Positions 6,225 to 6,528 of a stretch of DNA of 6,528 nucleotides are shown piece after piece. The translations under genes were made by a program, and so were the position numbers. Numbering within the stretch: the stretch's first letter is position 1; the number at the start of each line of letters is the position of its first letter. The notes below the pieces were generated by a model, which did not search any database, was not told the origin of the DNA, and was given only the letters and a program-made list of their open reading frames with translations. This DNA comes from an uncultured Clostridia bacterium. GTDB taxonomy: Bacteria > Bacillota > Clostridia > Oscillospirales > Ruminococcaceae. Location of the stretch: contig CALLQQ010000069.1 in the NCBI GenBank assembly GCA_938014915.1, positions 1-6,528 of the forward strand, written 5' to 3'.

Positions 6225-6528
6225 TTAATCGAATAAAGCCTCGAACTCATTATAAGCCTTTTTGTTGTATTCATGCGGGTTGAAGACGTAGTCAGTTGGT
6301 ACTTCGCCATTTAGGAACGCTTTCATACCTTCATATATATCATCAACTTCCATGCCGATAAGCAGTTGTCCATTATCGGTTAATACATCTTCTACAACCG
6401 AAAAGTTAGATACAACAATTGGTAACCCCATCATTTTGGCTTCTAAAACTACTAGACCTTGCCCTTCATACTTTGATGGAAACACAAAGCAATCACATTT
6501 TTTCATAAAAGCAAAAGGATTTGATAAT
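6225..6528 (-). CDS. GT4-type glycosyltransferase, C-terminal part (5' end beyond window)
   Basis: Only the last 100 codons are present, reading on from the right edge to TAA at 6227-6225. The sequence SNPFAFMKKCDCFVFPSKYEG, then QGLVVLEAKMMGLPIVVS, is the nucleotide-sugar-binding part of the second Rossmann domain of GT-B retaining glycosyltransferases (Glycos_transf_1). It has the diagnostic E-x7-E pair, with the glutamate codons at 6467-6465 and 6443-6441. Such enzymes transfer a sugar from a nucleotide donor to cell-surface polysaccharide, teichoic acid or glycolipid. Donor and acceptor cannot be told from this fragment. The methionine at 6506 is internal to the conserved block, so it is not the start. 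A strong terminator follows, so this gene is the last of its transcription unit and is probably unrelated in regulation to the hydrolases. Confidence 0.88.
   Translation of the reverse strand, partial: LSNPFAFMKKCDCFVFPSKYEGQGLVVLEAKMMGLPIVVSNFSVVEDVLTDNGQLLIGMEVDDIYEGMKAFLNGEVPTDYVFNPHEYNKKAYNEFEALFD

Noticed and set aside
6101..6283. A 60-codon plus-strand frame.
   Set aside because: It runs through the glycosyltransferase terminator and into the antisense of its C-terminus, with no ribosome site.

Overview
This window looks like chromosomal DNA from an anaerobic, low-GC Gram-positive plant-fibre degrader of the class Clostridia (Lachnospiraceae- or Ruminococcaceae-like). That placement is an inference. 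It rests on AT-rich DNA, strong G-rich Shine-Dalgarno sites, near-consensus sigma-A promoters, lipoprotein signal peptides on secreted glycanases, and the style of the GH2 enzyme. No RNA genes, mobile elements or CRISPR repeats were seen.

The layout is as follows. Bases 1-3141 (minus strand) hold a large multidomain GH2 beta-galactosidase, open in one frame for 1047 codons and running off the left edge. A divergent intergenic region (3142-3491) carries a strong sigma-A promoter with an overlapping 16-bp palindromic operator candidate for the GH2 gene. It also holds a cre/LacI-type site and a possible Shine-Dalgarno-sequestering hairpin in front of the rightward gene. Bases 3492-4886 (plus strand) encode a lipid-anchored GH5 endoglucanase, subfamily 4-like, with a long Thr/Ser/Lys linker. 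A perfect 21-bp-stem hairpin (4888-4933) serves as a shared terminator with the convergent gene at 4942-5940 (minus strand). That gene encodes a second lipoprotein, a GH5 subfamily 8-like endo-beta-mannanase, with its own consensus promoter at 6023-6051. To the right, a separate terminator (6172-6202) ends a minus-strand gene for a GT4-type glycosyltransferase, of which only the last 100 codons are in view.

The three glycoside hydrolases make functional sense together. Two membrane-tethered endo-enzymes would cut beta-glucan or xyloglucan and beta-mannan backbones outside the cell. The GH2 enzyme has no signal peptide and would remove terminal beta-galactose from imported oligosaccharides inside the cell. 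The pieces all belong to known families. The most interesting points are the contrast between long- and short-tethered lipoprotein glycanases, the separate promoter and operator logic of the three units, and the leader of the GH5_4 gene. No wholly new system was identified.
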